Assembly: GCF_029478095.1 (NCBI RefSeq)
Contig: NZ_JAKOAV010000019.1
Span: forward strand, 1 to 64,000
DNA from: Pelotomaculum isophthalicicum JI
Lineage (GTDB): Bacteria > Bacillota > Desulfotomaculia > Desulfotomaculales > Pelotomaculaceae
DNA: 64,000 nucleotides
Direction: 5' to 3'
The notes beneath the pieces were generated by a model. The model worked only from the letters and a program-made list of their open reading frames with translations. It searched no databases and was not told the origin of the DNA. Shown one piece after another: positions 59,504-64,000 of the stretch. Each line of letters begins with the position of its first letter. The stretch's first letter is position 1. Both the position numbers and the translations under genes were made by a program.

Positions 59504-61062
59504 TGAGCTACAATGTTATGTTGCAAGGCACCAGTTCCAGTGTCGGTAAAAGCATTCTTGCCGCCGCCCTCTGCCGCCTCTTTTACCGGGCGGGTTACCG
59601 GGTGGCCCCGTTCAAGTCTCAAAATATGGCGTTGAATTCTTGCGTTACCCGTGATGGAGGTGAGATGGGCCGCGCTCAGGTTCTCCAGGCGTATGCCGCC
59701 GGTGTTGAGCCAAGTGTGCGGATGAACCCCATTTTGTTAAAGCCGACCGCCCCCGCTTCTTCGCAAATAGTGGTGCTGGGCAGCCCGGTGGGGAACTTAT
59801 CGGCCATGGAGTACCACGGCAACTACAACCAGAGCTTGCTGGGCGTAGTAGAAGGGGCTTATACAAGTCTTTGCGGGGAGTTTGAAATTATCGTCATTGA
59901 AGGAGCCGGCAGCCCGGCGGAAGTTAATTTGAAGAAGCATGAAATTGCCAACATGCGTATCGCCAAAATGACTGGGGCTCCGGTGCTGCTGGTGGCCGAC
60001 ATCGACCGTGGCGGCGCCCTGGCGGCGGTGGTGGGCACTCTTGAATTGCTTGATCCTGACGAGAGAGATAGGGTGTCCGGCATTATAATCAATAAATTCA
60101 GAGGTGATTTGGAACTGCTGCGACCGGCGCTGGAATTTCTTGAGGCAAGAACCGGCAAGCCGGTGCTTGGTGTAATCCCGTACCTGTCTGACCTGGGCTT
60201 GCCTGAAGAAGATTCAGTGGCTTTAGAAAGAAAAATTAACCGGGCTTCGACAGCGGCTCAAATAGAAATTGCCGTTGTAACGACCCCGCGCATCTCTAAT
60301 TTTACCGACTTTGACCCACTGGAGCGGGAACCTGGTGTAAATGTCCGCTATGTTGCCGGAAAAGAGCCTTTGGGGAAGCCGGACCTGGTCATTTTGCCCG
60401 GGAGTAAAAATACCTTGAGTGACCTCCTGTTCCTGGAGGAATGCGGTAAGGACGAAGAGATTAAAAAGCTGGCTGCTGCCGGCACGCCTGTAATTGGCAT
60501 CTGTGGCGGTTACCAGATGCTGGGGACTGAAATCAACGACCCTGAGGGAAGTGAAGGCGGCGGCGCCCAGAGTGTCAAAGGGATGGGTCTGCTCGATATT
60601 GTGACCGATTTTTCTCTTGCCAAAGTCACTTACCTTGTTGAGGCATATATAACAGGCGCAGGTCCTTTCCTGGAACCTTGCCGCGATTGGCAGGTGAAGG
60701 GGTATGAAATTCACATGGGCGAGAGCAGGCGCGTTAACCAGACAAAGGCGGCCTTTCAGATCAAAAAGAGGGGAGAGGAACCGGTTGAGATAAATGACGG
60801 TGCTGTTGCTCCAAGCGGGCTGATCCTGGGTACATACATTCACGGCATCTTTGATAACGACGACTTCCGCGGCAATGTGCTGTCTTTCTTGCGGCGGCGG
60901 CGCGGCCTGGCCGACCCGGAGGGTGATTATAAATTTGCGGCCGATCTGGAAAAGCGCCTGGACGACCTGACGCGGGTTGTGGGGTCAGCACTGGATTTAC
61001 AACGGCTGGCGGAGATTATGGGACTTCCCCGTCCCCTGGAGGTTGTGGATATTGTTTCTTAA
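59500..61062 (+). CDS. cbiP: Cobyric acid synthase CbiP/CobQ
   Basis: 520 residues from ATGs at 59500 and 59503. It has an N-terminal amidoligase P-loop (LQGTSSSVGKSILAAALCRLF), KSQNMALNSCVTRDGGEMGRAQ and VADIDRGGALA, and a C-terminal glutamine amidotransferase triad with nucleophile Cys in GICGGYQMLG and His in GTYIHGIFDN. It amidates four side chains. The end overlaps cbiB by 11 nt. Confidence 0.96.
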   Translation: MMSYNVMLQGTSSSVGKSILAAALCRLFYRAGYRVAPFKSQNMALNSCVTRDGGEMGRAQVLQAYAAGVEPSVRMNPILLKPTAPASSQIVVLGSPVGNLSAMEYHGNYNQSLLGVVEGAYTSLCGEFEIIVIEGAGSPAEVNLKKHEIANMRIAKMTGAPVLLVADIDRGGALAAVVGTLELLDPDERDRVSGIIINKFRGDLELLRPALEFLEARTGKPVLGVIPYLSDLGLPEEDSVALERKINRASTAAQIEIAVVTTPRISNFTDFDPLEREPGVNVRYVAGKEPLGKPDLVILPGSKNTLSDLLFLEECGKDEEIKKLAAAGTPVIGICGGYQMLGTEINDPEGSEGGGAQSVKGMGLLDIVTDFSLAKVTYLVEAYITGAGPFLEPCRDWQVKGYEIHMGESRRVNQTKAAFQIKKRGEEPVEINDGAVAPSGLILGTYIHGIFDNDDFRGNVLSFLRRRRGLADPEGDYKFAADLEKRLDDLTRVVGSALDLQRLAEIMGLPRPLEVVDIVS

Positions 61063-62035
61063 CCTGCCCATTTTCCTGGGAGCGATTGCCCTCGATCTGG
61101 TAATAGGCGACCCCAGGTGGATACCCCACCCGACCCGAATGATCGGTTGGCTGATTGCCCGCTTGGAAGACTTATTCCGGCCAATGGCGGTCACGCCGCG
61201 CGGGCAATTAATCGCCGGAGCAACGCTAGTGACGCTGGTGGCGGGTTCATCCTGGCTGTTGACTTATTTGATGCTAGTTTTGGCCATCCGATGGGCTCCG
61301 GTGGCGGGTGTCTGCCTGGGTATTTGGCTGTTTTCGACAACGGTGGCCTGGCGCGGCTTGGCGGAAGCAGGCCTGGAAATCTACCGGCTGCTTAAAAACG
61401 ATAAACTTGCGGAAGCCCGCAGGCAGACAGGTTTAATTGTCGGCCGTGACACCGGGGAACTGCCCCCTGGTGAAGTCGCGCGGGCGGTGGTGGAAACAGT
61501 TGCGGAAAATGCCAGCGACGCAATAATCGCCCCTCTTTTTTGGGGCCTGGTCGGCGGGGCGCCGCTGGCGATGGCTTACCGGGCGATTAATACTCTGGAT
61601 TCCATGCTGGGTTACCGCAGCGAGCAGTATCTTTATTTCGGCCGCGCTGCAGCGCGCCTGGACGATCTGGCCAATTACCTTCCCGCAAGGCTGACCGGGC
61701 TTTTAATTTGCCTGGCCGCCGCGGTAACCGGCACCGGCTTCTTTCGCGCCTGGACGACCATGCGGCGCGACGCCCGCAGCCATCCCAGTCCCAACAGCGG
61801 TTTTCCTGAAGCGGCTGCCGCCGGCTCCATGGGGGTGCGGCTTGGCGGCTTGAATTACTACCGGGGTATAGCTTCTTTTCGTCCTTACATTGGTGAGCTA
61901 TGTGAGGAAATAACACCGGGACATATTGTCAAGTCGGTTAAGCTGATAAGTGTGGCAACGCTGTTGTTTACCGCCACGGTTAGTGTCATTCTCTGGTTTT
62001 TGACGGAGCTTTCGGTTTGGGGAGGCAGCAACTAA
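61052..62035 (+). CDS. cbiB: Adenosylcobinamide-phosphate synthase CbiB
   Basis: 327 residues from a TTG at 61052 with GGAGG 9 nt upstream, inside the end of cbiP; further upstream frame is non-family sequence. It has five or six helices, the signature LDLVIGDPRWIPHPTRMIGWLI, and later ETVAENASDAIIAPLFWGLVGG with NTLDSMLGYR. It attaches aminopropanol phosphate to adenosylcobyrate at the membrane. Confidence 0.95.
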   Translation: MFLNLPIFLGAIALDLVIGDPRWIPHPTRMIGWLIARLEDLFRPMAVTPRGQLIAGATLVTLVAGSSWLLTYLMLVLAIRWAPVAGVCLGIWLFSTTVAWRGLAEAGLEIYRLLKNDKLAEARRQTGLIVGRDTGELPPGEVARAVVETVAENASDAIIAPLFWGLVGGAPLAMAYRAINTLDSMLGYRSEQYLYFGRAAARLDDLANYLPARLTGLLICLAAAVTGTGFFRAWTTMRRDARSHPSPNSGFPEAAAAGSMGVRLGGLNYYRGIASFRPYIGELCEEITPGHIVKSVKLISVATLLFTATVSVILWFLTELSVWGGSN

Positions 62036-63402
62036 TGGTCCAGGCACGGGTAGTTATTGCCGGTGTGAAAAGCGGCGCGGGTAAAACAACTGTGGCCACA
62101 GGGCTGATGGCGGCCCTGGCGCGTCGGGGATTGCAGGTTCAGGGGTTTAAAGTCGGCCCTGATTATATTGACCCCGGCTACCACACGGCGGTTACCGGAC
62201 GTCCGTCCCGTAATATAGACAGTTTTTTATTGCCTGAAGAGACAATCAGGGAGTTATACCTGAGAGCCGCTGCCACAGCCGATATTGGTATAATCGAAGG
62301 AGTAATGGGACTTTATGACGGCAGGGCAGGCAGCGGCGCGGGGAGCACGGCGGAAGTGGCCCGCATCCTCAAGTCGCCGGTATTGCTTGTTCTGGACGCC
62401 GCTTCTCTCGGCCAGAGCGCGGCCGCCATGGTTTTGGGCTATGCCAGATACGACCCCAGGGTGAATATCACCGGTGTGATACTTAACCGTGTCGCCGGGG
62501 AACGGCACAGGGAGATTCTGCAAAAGGCGATAGAGGAAGCGACCGGAATACCCGTCGTCGGTTGCCTGGAGCGCGAGGCGGATTTGGAAATGCCCTCGCG
62601 GCATCTCGGACTCACTCCGGCGGTGGAGATGGAGGATCTTGACAAGGTGCTGGACCGGTTAGCCTATATTGTCGGCAAAGCGCTGGATTTGGACCGGATC
62701 ATAACCTTGGCGGAACGGGCGGAGGAATTGAGCCCGCCGGAGCGACCATTATTCGCGCTTCTGCCGGTGACCGGGCGTTTGCCGGTAGCCGTTGCCCTGG
62801 ACGCGGCCTTTAATTTTTACTACCGGGATGCCCTGGATTACCTCGAATCCCGCGGCGCCGACCTGCTGCCTTTCAGCCCATTGACAGACACTCGGTTTCC
62901 CGCGGGAGCGGCGGGACTGATTATCGGCGGCGGTTTTCCGGAAATGTTTTTGCCGGAACTCTCAAACAACACAACTTTGCATGAAGATATCAGGCAAAAA
63001 GCAGCCGGGGGATTGCCGATTTACGCCGAATGCGGAGGCCTGATGTACCTTTGCCGGGCGATAAAAGATCTCGACGGCAAGCGCTGGCCCATGGCAGGAC
63101 TTGTACCTGCCGTCTGCGGCATGCAAAAGCGCCTGGCCGGCATGGGTTACCGGGAGGCGGTAACGCATGGCTCGAGTATCCTTGGTCCGGCCGGCCTTAC
63201 CGTAAAAGGCCACGAGTTCCATTATTCAAGGCTGGAAGTGGAAGAAGGCTATGCCTGGGCCTACCGCCTGACTGACAATAATCGGTTGGAAGGCTATGCT
63301 TCAGGTTCAGTGCTGGCGTCATACCTGCATCTCCATTGGGCCGGAAGTCCGGCCGCCGCAAATAACTTCTTGGCGAAATGCCGCGCCTATGCCGGCAGTT
63401 AG
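62035..63402 (+). CDS. cbiA: Cobyrinate a,c-diamide synthase CbiA
   Basis: 455 residues from the ATG at 62035 (GGGGAGG 9 nt upstream, sharing a base with the cbiB stop). P-loop IAGVKSGAGKTTVATGLM, signature KVGPDYIDPGYH and GVMGLYDGRAG. The C-terminal amidotransferase has nucleophile Cys in IYAECGGLMYLC and a late His in SYLHLHWAG. It amidates the a and c groups of cobyrinate. Confidence 0.95.
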   Translation: MVQARVVIAGVKSGAGKTTVATGLMAALARRGLQVQGFKVGPDYIDPGYHTAVTGRPSRNIDSFLLPEETIRELYLRAAATADIGIIEGVMGLYDGRAGSGAGSTAEVARILKSPVLLVLDAASLGQSAAAMVLGYARYDPRVNITGVILNRVAGERHREILQKAIEEATGIPVVGCLEREADLEMPSRHLGLTPAVEMEDLDKVLDRLAYIVGKALDLDRIITLAERAEELSPPERPLFALLPVTGRLPVAVALDAAFNFYYRDALDYLESRGADLLPFSPLTDTRFPAGAAGLIIGGGFPEMFLPELSNNTTLHEDIRQKAAGGLPIYAECGGLMYLCRAIKDLDGKRWPMAGLVPAVCGMQKRLAGMGYREAVTHGSSILGPAGLTVKGHEFHYSRLEVEEGYAWAYRLTDNNRLEGYASGSVLASYLHLHWAGSPAAANNFLAKCRAYAGS

Positions 63403-63427
63403 ATAAGGTAGGGGGAACGTTGAAAAG

Positions 63428-64000
63428 ATGGAATTGCTCACTCGTACTATAGAAGCGATCAAGCCATTGGACCATGAGGCGATTGGCAGGGTTCAGTCCA
63501 GGCTCGATAATCTTACCAAGCCGCCAGGCAGCTTGGGGGTATTGGAAGACATCGTCCTTGCTCTCGCCGGTATTACCGGCAGGCAGCCGTCGGCTCCGTT
63601 GCGCAAAACCCATATCCTTATGGCGGGCGACCATGGCGTCGCGGCCTGTGGCGTCAGCGCCTATCCTCCGGAAGTTACCCCCCAGATGGTTTTGAATTTT
63701 GCCAACGGCGGGGCGGCGATAAATGTCCTGGCCCGCCATGCCGGTGTGGAGTTGCTGCTGGTCGACGTTGGCGTTGCTTCCGACCTGCCCGATCTGCCCG
63801 GCTTGCTAAAGCGCAAGGTGGCCTATGGCACGGCGAACCTTGCCGAGGGGCCGGCGCTAACCCGGGAACAGGCGACAGCCGCCCTGGAAGTAGGTATCGA
63901 AGTGGCCAATGACTGCGTCCGGCGCGGCGCGGAACTGCTCGGTACCGGTGAAATGGGCATTGGCAACACCACGCCAAGCACAGCCATCTTAGCCGCTCTT
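63428..64000 (+). CDS. cobT: Nicotinate-nucleotide:dimethylbenzimidazole phosphoribosyltransferase CobT (partial)
   Basis: The first 191 codons of about 350; the frame runs off the window. The ATG at 63428 follows AGGGGGAACG. Typical blocks are RLDNLTKPPGSLGVLEDIV, HILMAGDHGVAACGVSAYP, LNFANGGAAINVLARH and GEMGIGNTTPSTAI. It activates the lower-ligand base as its ribotide for the final nucleotide-loop assembly. Further cobalamin genes (cobS, cobU) likely follow. Confidence 0.95.
   Translation, partial: MELLTRTIEAIKPLDHEAIGRVQSRLDNLTKPPGSLGVLEDIVLALAGITGRQPSAPLRKTHILMAGDHGVAACGVSAYPPEVTPQMVLNFANGGAAINVLARHAGVELLLVDVGVASDLPDLPGLLKRKVAYGTANLAEGPALTREQATAALEVGIEVANDCVRRGAELLGTGEMGIGNTTPSTAILAAL

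Overview
The window looks like the chromosome of an anaerobic, endospore-forming, Gram-positive bacterium of the Clostridia, of the Desulfotomaculum/Pelotomaculum (Peptococcaceae) kind. The reasons are strong GGAGG-type ribosome binding sites with some TTG/GTG starts, spoVA spore genes, an S-layer-homology protein, ResB/CcsB cytochrome c maturation next to a diheme cytochrome, and a complete-looking anaerobic (cbi-type) cobalamin operon. Genus assignment is inference only.

Layout. 1-2.6 kb: the 3' end of a group II intron, two small secreted proteins, and debris of a Y1 transposase element. 2.7-7.9 kb (minus strand): a cytochrome c biogenesis pair (resB, ccsB), then an S-layer protein and a diheme protein. 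Both transcription units are preceded by related structured leaders that end in terminators. 8.1-10.2 kb (minus): a spoVA-type operon (DUF1657, DUF421, spoVAC and a truncated spoVAD). 10.5-22.2 kb: an accessory stretch with two paralogous putative effectors that share one N-terminal domain but carry different C-terminal domains (papain-like plus CFI-box; nucleic-acid deaminase-like). It also holds an IS256 remnant, a PadR/flavodoxin operon, a broken nfeD plus slipin, an XRE-ImmA regulator divergent from a PD-(D/E)XK nuclease with an unknown partner, and a toxin-antitoxin pair.

22.2-36.9 kb is a defence island. It contains SIR2-HerA, an Imm5-like protein, a broken specificity gene, a complete type I restriction system (hsdM, hsdS, hsdR) followed by a YgjP-type metallopeptidase and another nuclease, and a MazF-type toxin-antitoxin pair. 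37.4-43.6 kb: an AgrD-like cyclic peptide precursor immediately upstream of a membrane histidine kinase, a second two-component system, a metallophosphoesterase and a repeat-perfect TPR protein. 43.6-49.3 kb: an iron-sulfur protein, small hypothetical proteins, a secreted beta-propeller protein and an intact REP-type (Y1) transposase element. 

49.3-64.0 kb: a cobalamin riboswitch, the CbiMNQO cobalt ECF transporter, and cbiD-E-T-L-F-G-H-J, C, P, B, A and cobT, which runs off the window. These genes import cobalt and build the corrin ring to the adenosylcobinamide and lower-ligand stage. No cobaltochelatase or uroporphyrinogen methyltransferase is seen here.

The points most worth checking are the two modular effectors with a shared leader domain, the XRE-ImmA/nuclease/unknown-partner module, the orphan AgrD peptide with its kinase, the two related leader RNAs, and the MITE-like derivatives of the Y1 transposase element.
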